DNA of 64,000 nucleotides from Bradyrhizobium sp. CSS354. Lineage in GTDB: Bacteria > Pseudomonadota > Alphaproteobacteria > Rhizobiales > Xanthobacteraceae. How positions within the stretch are numbered: position 1 is the first letter of the stretch; each line of letters begins with the position of its first letter. The stretch covers positions 496,001-560,000 of the forward strand of contig NZ_JAACFU010000001.1 of the NCBI RefSeq assembly GCF_029051725.1, given 5' to 3'. The position numbers and the translations under genes were made by a program. Positions 44,452 to 54,026 of this stretch are shown piece after piece. A model generated the notes under the pieces. It made no database searches, was not told the origin of the DNA, and was given only the letters and a program-made list of their open reading frames with translations.

Positions 44452-45747
44452 TCATGTCTGTTCCGCATCGGCAACATCGAGACCGTGGTCCAGCGCGTCC
44501 AGAAGCTGCCCAGCCTCATGCTCGGAGATCACGAGCGGCGGCGCCAGGAACAGCGAAGTCTGCTCGCCGCTGGTCCCGATCACGGCACCGGCCTCCAGCG
44601 CCCGCTCCGCGACGCGCGAGGCGATCGGCACCTCGGTGGTGTCGGCATGCCAGGAGCGCCAGTCCGGGCCGTGCAGCTCCACGGTCCAGTGCAGCCCCTG
44701 CCCCGCCACGCGCTGCACGCTTGGATGTTTCTGCGCGACGGCGAGCAGGCGGCGGGCGAACAGCTTTTCGAGGCTCTTCACGTGCTCGAGAATTTCCTCT
44801 TCGCTGACGACCTTCAGGTAAGCGCTGACGGCGGCCATGCTGATCGGATGGCCGCGCAGCGTGCCGTAATTCTGCCAGCTCGTGCCCTTGAGCCGTTCGA
44901 CGATGTCTTTCGACACCACGACCGCGGCAACCGCCGCCGCGCCGCCACCGAGCGATTTTCCCAGCGTCACGATGTCAGGACGGCTTTCGGCGCCCTGGAA
45001 CGCGAACCAGCGACCGGCGCGGCCTGCGCCAGTCACCACTTCGTCGGCGATCCAGTAGGAGCCAGCCTGCCGCGCGCACCGCGCCACCTCGTCCTGATAG
45101 GCGCCGTCGTAATAGATGCCGCCCTGCGTGTAGTCGATGATCGTCGCCGCCGTGTCCGAAAGCAGGCGCGTGGCATCGGCCAGATATTCGCTGGGCCGGA
45201 TGTTGTTGGCCTGCGCGCCGTAGATCGCGCCATCCGGCGCCGGCAATATCCGCACCGACGCCATCGGTGCCGGCAGCTTCGAGCCGCCCGAGTGCACCGC
45301 GAGGCCGCCATGCCATTGCGGCTGCACCGTCATGCTGCGCGACAGGCCGGTGATGCCGTGATAGGCGCGCTCGCGCGTTGCCAGCGCGGACCGCTGCGTC
45401 AGCGCCTGACAAAGCGACAGCGCCATATCGTTGGCCTCGCTGCCGCTGATGCAGAAGCGCACCGCACCGACCCAATCCTCCTCACCCTTGAACGCGATGG
45501 CCATTAAATCGTCCGCAGCCTGCTCGCGGCCGACCCAGGTCCACCCCTCGTTCACGACGGGCGTATCCGCGGCGCGGCGGATCGCCTCCACCATCGCGGG
45601 ATGACGATGTCCGAGGCCGCCGCCGGTGTTGCTGCCGTCGATGAGCTTGCGACCATCCGACAGATGAAAATAGACGCCCTCGCCGCCGACCACGGCCATG
45701 GGCGCACTGTCGCCCGCGTTGAGCCCGGTTCGCAACAATCTGCTCAT
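44452..45747 (-). CDS. Class III PLP-dependent aminotransferase
   Basis: The 431-residue fold-type I enzyme has a PLP-binding Lys in LGKSLGGGAAAV near residue 265, preceded by the ADEVVTGAGRAG metal/phosphate loop near residue 225. Family relatives include omega-aminotransferases and glutamate-semialdehyde aminomutase. It should remove the amino group from the amino acid set free by the carbamoylase, or act on a side-chain amine. The ATG at 45747 follows AAGGG; the longer frame from 45786 enters HyuB. Eleven bases separate it from hyuB. Confidence 0.88.
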   Translation of the reverse strand: MSRLLRTGLNAGDSAPMAVVGGEGVYFHLSDGRKLIDGSNTGGGLGHRHPAMVEAIRRAADTPVVNEGWTWVGREQAADDLMAIAFKGEEDWVGAVRFCISGSEANDMALSLCQALTQRSALATRERAYHGITGLSRSMTVQPQWHGGLAVHSGGSKLPAPMASVRILPAPDGAIYGAQANNIRPSEYLADATRLLSDTAATIIDYTQGGIYYDGAYQDEVARCARQAGSYWIADEVVTGAGRAGRWFAFQGAESRPDIVTLGKSLGGGAAAVAAVVVSKDIVERLKGTSWQNYGTLRGHPISMAAVSAYLKVVSEEEILEHVKSLEKLFARRLLAVAQKHPSVQRVAGQGLHWTVELHGPDWRSWHADTTEVPIASRVAERALEAGAVIGTSGEQTSLFLAPPLVISEHEAGQLLDALDHGLDVADAEQT

Positions 45748-45757
45748 CGCAATCCCT

Positions 45758-47338
45758 TCATTGCGCGGCCTCGGCGCCGTAGCCACCGCCGCCGCAGGTC
45801 TCGATCGTGACGAGATCGCCTTGCTGCAGCACCAGGTTCGACTTGCCGTCGATCGCGACGTTGGCGCCCTGCCGGATCAGCGAGATGCGGCAGGCCTTGC
45901 CGGGCTCGCCGCCCTGCATGCCGAACGGCGCTATCACCATGCGCTCGATGCAGGTGGTCAGATGCATCGACGGCGCCAGGATGCGATAGGTGCGCACGAC
46001 TCCGTCCCCACCGCGATGCGCGCCGGCGCCGCCGGACTGCCAGCGAATGGCCTGTTGCTCGACTTGGATCGCGTAATTCGCCTCGATCACCTCGACCGGC
46101 GTGTTCGATGTGTTAGACAGATGCACCCGCGTCGCGGAGATGCCGGCGCGATCGTGCCGCGCGCCCTCGCCACCTCCGTGGACCTCGTAGAGCATCTTCC
46201 ATGAACCGTTCTGCCGCGGCTCGGCAAAAAACAAGACGCCGGCCGTTGTCGCCCCGCCCGCCGACAGACGTTCGGGAATAGTGTCCTGCATGGCGCGGAA
46301 GATCGCATCGACGATGCGCATGGAGGTCTCGTGATTGCCGGCCGCAACCGAGGCATTCCATCCCGGCTCCAGGATCGAGCCCGGGCGCGTGATGATGGTC
46401 AGCGGCCGCAGCGCGCCCGCGTTCTGGTGCATGTCGCGCCCGCTCATGATGCGCGCGGCATAGGCCACCGCAGAGCGCGCCATGAACGGTGTCGTGTTGC
46501 AGAAATTCGAGACGCGGTCGCAGCTACCCGAGAGGTCGAAGATTGCTTCGTCGCCCGCAATGGTGATCTTGACATGAATGCGCGCGGGCGCGTCGTCGAC
46601 GCCGCCGTCGTCCAGATAATCCTCGCCCTCGTAGACACCGTCAGGCAAATCGCGCAACGCCTCGCGCATCTCGATTTCGGAGAGATCATGCAGGCGCGCC
46701 TGCGCCGCCGTGAAGACCGCCTTGCCGTGCTCGCGGCAGAGCTCGACGATGCGCTTCTCGCCGGCTTTCGTTGCGGCGATCTGGGCGAGAAGATCGCCCT
46801 CGCAGGATTCGGGATCGCGAACATTGGCCTTGAGCAGCTGCACGATCGGCGTATTGACGCCGGCTGCCGTGGCGATCAGAACCGGCGGAATTCGCATCGC
46901 CTCCTGGAAGGTGTCGATGGCTTTCGCAAAATAGCTGCCGGGCCATGTTCCCCCGATATCCGGCCAGTGCGCGAGGCTGACCGCGAACGCCACGATCTCG
47001 CCGTCGACGAAGACGGGGCGCACGACCTTGACGTCGTTGAGATGATTGCCGCCGAGCGGGCCGACATTGTAGATCAGTGCATCGCCTTCGTTCAGGCTGT
47101 CCCGCGGCACCACCTTCAGCAATTCGAGGACCGTATAGGCCATTGCGCCGAGATGAATCGGGATGTCGCGGCCCTGCCCGACCAGGTCGCCGCGGCCGTC
47201 CGTGATCGCCGACGAAAGATCGCCGGCCTCGCGCAGCAGCGGCGAACGGGCCGAGCGCGTCATCACCAGGCTCATCTCTTCGGCCGCGGCCGAGAGCCCG
47301 TGCCTGATGACCTCGACGACGAACGGATCGAGCTTCAT
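45758..47338 (-). CDS. hyuB: Hydantoinase B/oxoprolinase-type subunit
   Basis: This 526-residue protein is the B subunit of the ATP-dependent hydantoinase/oxoprolinase family, including N-methylhydantoinase and acetone-carboxylase relatives. It shows the family's start (MKLDPFVVEVIRHGL), SLVMTRSARSPLLREAGD near residue 28, and the conserved TPFMARSAVAYAARIM near residue 290. It acts with HyuA to open a cyclic amide using ATP. The ATG overlaps the hyuA stop (ATGA), which settles the start. Confidence 0.92.
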   Translation of the reverse strand: MKLDPFVVEVIRHGLSAAAEEMSLVMTRSARSPLLREAGDLSSAITDGRGDLVGQGRDIPIHLGAMAYTVLELLKVVPRDSLNEGDALIYNVGPLGGNHLNDVKVVRPVFVDGEIVAFAVSLAHWPDIGGTWPGSYFAKAIDTFQEAMRIPPVLIATAAGVNTPIVQLLKANVRDPESCEGDLLAQIAATKAGEKRIVELCREHGKAVFTAAQARLHDLSEIEMREALRDLPDGVYEGEDYLDDGGVDDAPARIHVKITIAGDEAIFDLSGSCDRVSNFCNTTPFMARSAVAYAARIMSGRDMHQNAGALRPLTIITRPGSILEPGWNASVAAGNHETSMRIVDAIFRAMQDTIPERLSAGGATTAGVLFFAEPRQNGSWKMLYEVHGGGEGARHDRAGISATRVHLSNTSNTPVEVIEANYAIQVEQQAIRWQSGGAGAHRGGDGVVRTYRILAPSMHLTTCIERMVIAPFGMQGGEPGKACRISLIRQGANVAIDGKSNLVLQQGDLVTIETCGGGGYGAEAAQ

Positions 47339-49344
47339 GCGGCCCTCCGCGTCAGGAACAGATTGCCTGAAACATCCGGCCTTGCCTGCCAGCCGGGCGG
47401 GACCACCACGGTCGACCATGCGTCTTCAATGATGGCCGGGCCGCTGACGATCTCGGTCAGCGAAGCGCGATCGATGATGCTTGTCGCGACGTCGTGAAAG
47501 CCGTCGAACGAGCAGCTGCGCTCGCCGGTGGATACCGTCCTGACCGCGGTGGCCGGCCGGCTCACGACGGTGCTCGAGGGACGGCGTGCCTGCACCCGCA
47601 CGGATTCGATGACGCAGCTCTCGCTCGTCGCATAGCCGAACAGCTCATGGTGCCGGGCCAGAAAATCCTTCTTCAGCCTGATAACATCGAGCGGTCGCGC
47701 GAACGGCACCGGAATAGCGTCGTTCTGCGCCGCGTAGCGCATCAAGGCCACCAGCTCGATCTGAATCTCGGTCGCGGCAACGCCGTTGGCAATCAGCGGT
47801 GCCGAGGCATCGTCGATCAGCACCCCGATCCGCTGGGACACACGGGCGACGTCGATGCCGTCGAGCGCCGCGCGCAAGGTTTGCTGCTGGAGGAAGCTGA
47901 AGTCGGCGGTGAGGCAGCCCAGCGCCGAAAACGCACTCGATGCGCTGGGAACGACGACCTCGGCAATCCCGTAGAGCTCGGCAAGGCCCGCGGCGTGCAT
48001 CGGGCCGCCACCGCCAAAGGCGAGCAGCGTGCAGTCGCGACCGTCGATACCGCGCTCGACGGTGACGCGGCGGAGCGCACGGGCCATTGTCGCATTCGCG
48101 ACCTTGATGATGCCGAGCGCCGTTTCGGTCAGGCTCAGCCCCAGAGTGCGCGCGATCGGCGCGATGACATCATTAGCCGCCTTGATATCGATTCCGATCC
48201 GGTCGCCGAGCCTGGTTTCGGGATTGAGATAGCCGAGCACGGCGTTGGCATCGGTGATGGTCGGCTCGGCACCACCGCGGCCGTAGCAGGCCGGTCCCGG
48301 CTCGGAGCCGGCGCTTTCCGGCCCGACGGTCAGGCCACCGGGACCATTGCGCACGATCGATCCGCCGCCCGCACCGATCGAGTGAACCGCGAGCATCGGC
48401 TGGCGCAGCGGCTTGTCGCCGAGCATGCGGCCGTCTGTCATCTCGGCCTGGCCGTCGACGATCAGACACACGTCGGTGGTGGTGCCGCCCATGTCGAACG
48501 TCAGCATCCGCGATGTGCCGAGTTGGCGTGCGATGCTGACCGATGCCGAGACGCCGGCCGCGGGGCCCGACATCGCCATCACCAGCGGCCGCCGCTTCAC
48601 GGCCGAGATCGGGACCATGGCACCGGCCGAATGAAACACCTGCAGGCCGGGGCCGATCGGGAGGCGCTGCTCCAGTTCGCTGAGATATTCGACCGCGATC
48701 GGCATCGCGGCCGCGTTGAACACGGTCGCCGAAGTCCGCTCGTATTCGCGCGCCTCGGGATTGACCTCGTGCGACAGCGAGACGTAGGCGACGACGCCCT
48801 TGAGCCGCTCGCCGAGCATTTTCTCGTGCACCGGATTGGCATAGGCATGCAGCAGCGCGACCGCGACGCTCTGCACGCCGGTCCCCTTCAGCCAGGCGAC
48901 CAGGCGCTCGATCTCCGCTTCATCCAGCGCCTTCAGCACCGTTCCCTCGTGGTCGAGGCGCTCGGCAAGGCCAAAACATCGTTCCGGCGGCACCAGCGGC
49001 GGCGATTTCGGCGGGACATCGAGACGATAAAGATCGCGGCGGCGATAGCGCGCGATCTCCAGCACGTCGGCAAAGCCTTCGGTCGCCACCAGCGCCACTT
49101 TCGGCAGCCGTCCCTCGACGATGGCGTTGGTCACACGCGTGGTGCCGTGGACGAAGCGCTTGACCTCGCTCTTGCGCAGGCCGACCGCCTCAATGGCCTC
49201 CAGCATCGCCTGAACCGGAGCCTGAGGTCGCGACGGCACTTTCGCGATCCGCGCCTCCGCGGGGGAGTGCCGGATTGCGATGATGTCGGTGAAGGTGCCG
49301 CCGATGTCGGTGCCGACCTCCCAGTGATTTTCGTCAGTGCTCAT
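47335..49344 (-). CDS. hyuA: Hydantoinase A/oxoprolinase-type subunit (ATP-binding)
   Basis: The 669-residue protein has the N-terminal hydantoinase A domain beginning VGTDIGGTFTDI (residues 9-20), a phosphate-binding loop of the ASKHA fold. The central LTFDMGGTTTDVCL lies near residue 280 and the C-terminal oxoprolinase-type domain follows. It should phosphorylate the ring amide so that HyuB can complete hydrolysis. It is the first gene of the aminotransferase-HyuBA unit. Having this ATP-dependent pair beside an ATP-independent hydantoinase is unusual and suggests two ring types or two steps. Confidence 0.92.
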   Translation of the reverse strand: MSTDENHWEVGTDIGGTFTDIIAIRHSPAEARIAKVPSRPQAPVQAMLEAIEAVGLRKSEVKRFVHGTTRVTNAIVEGRLPKVALVATEGFADVLEIARYRRRDLYRLDVPPKSPPLVPPERCFGLAERLDHEGTVLKALDEAEIERLVAWLKGTGVQSVAVALLHAYANPVHEKMLGERLKGVVAYVSLSHEVNPEAREYERTSATVFNAAAMPIAVEYLSELEQRLPIGPGLQVFHSAGAMVPISAVKRRPLVMAMSGPAAGVSASVSIARQLGTSRMLTFDMGGTTTDVCLIVDGQAEMTDGRMLGDKPLRQPMLAVHSIGAGGGSIVRNGPGGLTVGPESAGSEPGPACYGRGGAEPTITDANAVLGYLNPETRLGDRIGIDIKAANDVIAPIARTLGLSLTETALGIIKVANATMARALRRVTVERGIDGRDCTLLAFGGGGPMHAAGLAELYGIAEVVVPSASSAFSALGCLTADFSFLQQQTLRAALDGIDVARVSQRIGVLIDDASAPLIANGVAATEIQIELVALMRYAAQNDAIPVPFARPLDVIRLKKDFLARHHELFGYATSESCVIESVRVQARRPSSTVVSRPATAVRTVSTGERSCSFDGFHDVATSIIDRASLTEIVSGPAIIEDAWSTVVVPPGWQARPDVSGNLFLTRRAA

Positions 49345-49833
49345 GTGTGGGTCAGCTGCGAACGACGTTCGAACCGGACGCCGGGTCCTTCCCGTCCATC
49401 GCCAGGTTCAATCGCAAACCGAGAGCGCTCATCATCATCCCCTGTCATGCCACCGCTTGCGAGCGTGCGACAGAGCGATGGGCTCGGGATAGGGCCAGAG
49501 TTGTCGCAACGCATTGGACCAGCCCGCGACGGGCAGGACGCGCGGAGGCACATTTTAGTGCAGCGCTGCCCGCAGGGAGTGCACGCCGGTGTGGATCGTT
49601 CCACGCGAGAAAAGTGCGGCGCACCACGCATTTTCGCGGACGAAACGCCACATCCGCTGCAGTGCAATCCACGCGCCGCGCACGGACTGTCTAATTTGCA
49701 GGCGATAGACCGGCGCTAAGGGCCCTGCGAGTGCTCATGAGCTATGCATGCCAGTCGGCTCAGCCTCTCTTTATTGTACGATCAGTAAGCGGTGGTTTTG
49801 CCCGCTCAACGCATCGCGACCTCACTCCAGGCC
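49345..49833. other. Intergenic region upstream of hyuA
   Basis: About 490 bases separate hyuA and the PepSY gene, both on the minus strand. Short frames exist on both strands but none resembles a protein family. The part near 49345-49450 should hold the hyuA promoter. Nothing else is recognised. Confidence 0.5.
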
Positions 49834-51267
49834 TCAGGCTGCAAACGAGGGACGCAGGCGGCGCCAGCCGATGACAATGCCCGTGATGGAGAACAGAAAG
49901 CCGAGGGCGCAGAGCCCGACGACCAAGCCGTCACGCAGCAACGGATGCGCGACCAGGACCGGAAAATCCAGCGTGTGCAGTGCGCCGTAGAACCAGCGAT
50001 AGACCCGCCGCGACGAATCCAGCCTTTGCAGCAAATTGCCGTCCGCGCCGTCGATGTCGAACCAGAGGTCGCCGCAGCAGGAGCGGTAGACCGGGGCACC
50101 CGGGACGGTGGACTGCGCGGGATAGTTGTCGTTGTCGGCAAGCACGGACGGTACTGCGCAGCCGGCTGCGAGGCGCGTTGTCAGCCTCTCGACCTCGTGC
50201 ACATCCAGAGATCCCGTTGGTCGATCGCGGGGCGCATCCCCTGCCTTGATCAAGGTCTGAGCGGCAAGGCCCGTCCGATCCCGCCGATAGAGAGTGCCGT
50301 TGAATGCAAACCATTCGGTCTCACGGGCCGACGGCGCTCCAGGCTGCCGATCGATCGATGGGGCAGCCGTCCAGTTCGGTGCGGCGTTCATCACGCTGGA
50401 TTCGGCCGAGGTCAATTGCCCACGCGAGAATAGTCGCCCGTGATCCATGGAGAGCCAGCCGCTGAAAATCCAGGTCAGCACGAAGACCATCGCCGCGAGG
50501 CCGATGAGATGATGCAGCGCATGCCAGCCACGATAGGGCGAGCCGATCTGGCCACCTCGAGGTTTGATCCGCGCAAGCCCGAGCACGGCGCCCAGCAATG
50601 CTGCGATCAGGGCCAGCAGCGACAAGGTCCAGACCACGCGATCCCACAGTGGCCAGTTGCTTCGCAGCACCGTTGGATAGATCCAGTGCAGCACGCTCCC
50701 GACGAGATTCCAGGTCCGCTCGCTGCGCGTCGTATCCAGGACGATCTCGCCGGTGAGCGAGGAGACATAGACCTCCGTTCCGGCGGCGTCGCCGAGGGCA
50801 ACCCGAAACAAGGGACGATGGCGGTCGAAGCCGTTCGGCACGCTCCATTGATCATAGTCCGAGCGCGCAACGATCGTGGCCCGCGCAGCATCGAGCCCAC
50901 GGCTGCGGGCGTGATCTCGCGCGATGGCCAGCACGACGTCGAATGATTTGACCGACGCGTCGGCCCCATCGGAGGCGCGGACTGCACCCGCGCGCGACGG
51001 CCCCGCGACGATATAGACCGGTCCGTCGCTGCGCTGGATCAGGCGAACGCGCGTCGCATCCGCGATGCCGCTTGCGGCCACGGCATCGGCGACCGCAATC
51101 CTCGTCTCAGCGCTAGCCAGCGGTACGAGCCCGGCAAAACGTTCCGTTTCCGTCAGAGATGGGAACGGAACGAAGTGCATCACGATTCCCGTCGCGAACC
51201 ACATCGCGAACAGCAGGCAGAACGCGATCCCGAGCCATCGATGCAGCAGGACGATCGCGCGCATCAT
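49834..51267 (-). CDS. PepSY-domain membrane protein (FoxB/PiuB-like)
   Basis: The 477-residue inner-membrane protein has four membrane segments, near residues 8-32, 200-230, 240-275 and the C-terminus, with a large periplasmic PepSY-type region between. Histidines typical of the haem-ligating PepSY-TM reductases are present: His9, His31 and HALHHLIG. Such proteins, for example FoxB, reduce ferric siderophores in the periplasm. It lies 11 bases after a TonB receptor gene preceded by a B12 riboswitch, so it is probably co-regulated by cobalamin and may reduce a cobalt- or corrinoid-containing ligand. That role is inference. Confidence 0.82.
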   Translation of the reverse strand: MMRAIVLLHRWLGIAFCLLFAMWFATGIVMHFVPFPSLTETERFAGLVPLASAETRIAVADAVAASGIADATRVRLIQRSDGPVYIVAGPSRAGAVRASDGADASVKSFDVVLAIARDHARSRGLDAARATIVARSDYDQWSVPNGFDRHRPLFRVALGDAAGTEVYVSSLTGEIVLDTTRSERTWNLVGSVLHWIYPTVLRSNWPLWDRVVWTLSLLALIAALLGAVLGLARIKPRGGQIGSPYRGWHALHHLIGLAAMVFVLTWIFSGWLSMDHGRLFSRGQLTSAESSVMNAAPNWTAAPSIDRQPGAPSARETEWFAFNGTLYRRDRTGLAAQTLIKAGDAPRDRPTGSLDVHEVERLTTRLAAGCAVPSVLADNDNYPAQSTVPGAPVYRSCCGDLWFDIDGADGNLLQRLDSSRRVYRWFYGALHTLDFPVLVAHPLLRDGLVVGLCALGFLFSITGIVIGWRRLRPSFAA

Positions 51268-51278
51268 CGATCAGCGTC

Positions 51279-53636
51279 CTACCATTTGAATGCGGCCGAG
51301 ATTTCGTAGGTGCGCGGCGCGCCAAGCAGGATCTGGTCGGGATAGAACGGATCGCCCCAGATCGCGTAGCGCTTGTCGGTGATGTTGCGCACCCGGAAAG
51401 TCAGGCGGGCCTGGTCGACCGCATTGAACACCGTCTTAGGGATATCGACGAAGGCGTAGACGTCGGCGACGGTGTAGGCCTTCAGCGTTACGACATTGGC
51501 ATCGGTGTTGTAGCGGTCGCCGACATGGCGGCCGGTGATGCCCAGTTCGACCGCCCAGGGCGTGAAGAACCGGTAGGACGCGCCGGCATTGGCGACGACG
51601 CGCGGCACGTTCGGCGGCGTGTTGCCGGAGAACGAGCCGCCGACAAAATCGTAGTCGGCGTAGCGCGCATCGACATAGGCGATGTTGCCCCAGAGGCGCA
51701 GGGGCTCGATCGGGCGGACCGAGGCGGCCAGCTCGACGCCCTTCGACTCCTGCCGTCCGGCGAGGTTGAGCTGCATGCCGCCGGCCGCGGCATAGACGTT
51801 CTTGCGCAGGATGTCATAGGCCGAGAACGACCACTCCGCCCGGTTGTCCCAGAACAGGTGCTTGACGCCGGTCTCGTAGGTGCGCGCGGTGGTCAGGTTG
51901 AGCGGATCGGTCGGATTGAGCAGGAAGATGTTGTTGGCCGCGATGTCGGCGCCGGTCGCATATTGGCTGAAGAAGGTCAGGCCCGGAACCGCTTCCCACG
52001 TGTAGCCGATGCGGCCCGTGGTCGGGACCCAGGATTGCGAGAACGGGAAGTTCGCCTTCTCCAGACCGAACTTGTCGGTCGAATTGCGGTCGAGCCCGAT
52101 ATGCTCGACACGCAGGCCGCCAACCAGCGCGAAGCTGCGCGTGAGCTTCAGCCGGTCCTCGAATGACAGCGCCTCGTTATCGATGCGCGCGGTCTGCTGC
52201 TGGATGGTGAGCAGGCCGTAATAGCCGCGTGGTGGGTCGACCAGCGGAACGGAATCGCCGGGGAAATTTGCGGCGCCTGGCCTCACGAAATCAAGGTAGC
52301 TCGAGGACAGCGTCGTGACCAGGCGATTGTCAAAGCCGGCGATATTCGCATCCCAGATCAGGTCGGTGATGTTGCCGACCAGGCGTTGGCTGTGCGCGAC
52401 ATAGAAGCGCTCACGGTCAACCATGTTGGTACCGGAATTGAACGCCTCGATCTCGTTGTTGAACCATATTCGCTCTGCGCCGTAACCATAGGCCTGGCTC
52501 TTCAGCGTCAGGTCGGGCGCGAGTTTCAGCTCGAAACCGCCGCGCAGCCAGACCTCCTTCGCCACGTTCTTGTTGTCGAGGACGTTGTAGTTGGTGTTGA
52601 AGGTGCGATCGTCGATCGTGACCGCACCGAGATTGGTTTTGTTGTAGTTCGAGACGTAATTGCCGGACACGATCCCCGTCGTCGCATGCGAGCCGCTGAA
52701 GGCGATCGGCACCAGCGGCGCACCCCAATAGGCTTTCGAGCGATCTTCCCGATACTCGATCGCACCCCAGACCTTGAGGCTGTCGGAGATGCGGTAGTTG
52801 AGCTGGCCCGACACGTCGAGCGTCTTGGTGTTGGTGTCGTCGGCAAAGCCGTTGAGCGAGGAACGGCTGACGTCGAAGCGGTAGTCCAGCCCCTGCACAT
52901 TGGTGCTGCCGCCCGAGCCGTAATGCGCCCGGAACGAGTTCAGCGAATCCCAGGAGAAATCCGCCTCGTTCCGGATCGCTCCGGTGTGCGGCTGCTTGGT
53001 GACGAAGTTGATCGCGCCGCCGGCGGCGCCCTCGCCCGACATCAGTGACGCCGGACCCTTCAGGAATTCGACAGCCTCCAGATTGGCCGTGTCGGTGATC
53101 CGCGAGGTCATGTTCTGCGGACCGATCTTGATGCCGTTGTAGAGCGTGTTGATCTGGCTGTTGGTGAAGCCGCGCATGGAGAAAGCCGAAGGCTCGGCCG
53201 GATTGTCGCCGGATGTGACGCCCACCGCGCCCTGCGCGACGTCGGACACGGTGCGATAGCCCTGCTCGCGCATGGTTGCGGCCGAGATCACCTCCACGGT
53301 CGCGGGCGTTTCGCGCACGGTCAGGCCGAGGCGCGAGGCGCTTTCGGCGACGGCATTGGTATTGAGCGGCGTCTGTGCTGCCGCGATCGGCACGACAGGC
53401 CTGGGCGGTACAGATGCGGCCTCTGGCGGGCGCGCTGCTGCGCGGCGTGGGCCCTGCGCCTCCCGCGCGGCGGGCTTGGCCTGCTTGCGGGATTGGGCGG
53501 GCGTTACTTCGACCGGCGGCAGAGGTTCGCGAGCCTGCTGCGCCAGCGCGGCGGAGGGATCAAGAACGGCAAAGGATGTGAGTGCGGCGGATGCAAGCAG
53601 GAACGCGCGCGGTCGTACAATGCGAACAGGAGACAC
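51279..53636 (-). CDS. TonB-dependent siderophore-type outer-membrane receptor
   Basis: The 785-residue receptor has a signal peptide ending near PSAALAQ (about residue 32), a TonB-box-like PPVEVTPAQ, then an Ala/Pro-rich linker. A plug domain follows at about residues 105-220 with AFSMRGFTNSQINTLYNGIKIGP and VEFLKGPASLMSGEGAAGGAIN, both split here for length. The beta barrel ends in a terminal Trp (AAFKW). The plug is of the siderophore (FhuA/FpvA) type, not the short BtuB type. A cobalamin riboswitch precedes it, so its ligand may be a corrinoid or cobalt chelate. The start is a GTG with GAGG about 10 bases upstream; no better ATG is in frame. Confidence 0.88.
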   Translation of the reverse strand: MSPVRIVRPRAFLLASAALTSFAVLDPSAALAQQAREPLPPVEVTPAQSRKQAKPAAREAQGPRRAAARPPEAASVPPRPVVPIAAAQTPLNTNAVAESASRLGLTVRETPATVEVISAATMREQGYRTVSDVAQGAVGVTSGDNPAEPSAFSMRGFTNSQINTLYNGIKIGPQNMTSRITDTANLEAVEFLKGPASLMSGEGAAGGAINFVTKQPHTGAIRNEADFSWDSLNSFRAHYGSGGSTNVQGLDYRFDVSRSSLNGFADDTNTKTLDVSGQLNYRISDSLKVWGAIEYREDRSKAYWGAPLVPIAFSGSHATTGIVSGNYVSNYNKTNLGAVTIDDRTFNTNYNVLDNKNVAKEVWLRGGFELKLAPDLTLKSQAYGYGAERIWFNNEIEAFNSGTNMVDRERFYVAHSQRLVGNITDLIWDANIAGFDNRLVTTLSSSYLDFVRPGAANFPGDSVPLVDPPRGYYGLLTIQQQTARIDNEALSFEDRLKLTRSFALVGGLRVEHIGLDRNSTDKFGLEKANFPFSQSWVPTTGRIGYTWEAVPGLTFFSQYATGADIAANNIFLLNPTDPLNLTTARTYETGVKHLFWDNRAEWSFSAYDILRKNVYAAAGGMQLNLAGRQESKGVELAASVRPIEPLRLWGNIAYVDARYADYDFVGGSFSGNTPPNVPRVVANAGASYRFFTPWAVELGITGRHVGDRYNTDANVVTLKAYTVADVYAFVDIPKTVFNAVDQARLTFRVRNITDKRYAIWGDPFYPDQILLGAPRTYEISAAFKW

Positions 53637-53769
53637 GGTCTCGGACCTCGGTATGACGTCAGTGGCACGTCACAGCGAACCAAGGTCCCATCTTCCGGCT
53701 CCCAACCTTCCGATGAAGCCGAATGTCTGTACTCCCCGACCGACATCTTCGCGTGTGACCACGGCTGAC

Positions 53770-53945
53770 GGCAGGTCTCCTGGCTCGCGGGTCAGTACCT
53801 TGCGTCGCCTTCCCGGGACCGAGATACCCAGTGGCATGTGACGCAAGATTCGCCGCTTACAGTTGCGGGGGCAGCCACGGCATTGGGGACAAGGTCCCCG
53901 CACCGCATTCCCTTTTCATCCCCTCTCGGGGAAACCGTCGCAAGC
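53770..53945 (-). promoter_or_regulatory. Cobalamin riboswitch upstream of the TonB receptor
   Basis: Read on the minus strand the region contains the hallmarks of the AdoCbl riboswitch: an AAAAGGGAATGCGGTGC segment, the conserved GCTGCCCCCGCAACTGTAAG core, ATGCCACTGGG, CGGGAAGGCG, and the 3' B12 box GAGCCAGGAGACCTGCC. About 130 bases separate it from the receptor GTG. Binding of adenosylcobalamin normally lowers expression of the downstream gene. Both ends are approximate. Confidence 0.92.
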
Positions 53946-54026
53946 ATCTAGGATTACGATCCAGACAGAGTCAATGTGCCAGTTGCGGCGTTATTGCCAC
54001 AACGACCAGTTTCCTTGGAGATAAGC

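Noticed and set aside
49341..49694. Open frames of about 108 and 115 codons in the hyuA upstream gap
   Set aside because: They lie on opposite strands over the same bases, have no ribosome binding site of note and match no family I know. I left the gap as non-coding.
47494..49719. A 741-codon open frame on the plus strand
   Set aside because: It is antisense to hyuA, which has clear family motifs. The composition is that of a shadow frame.
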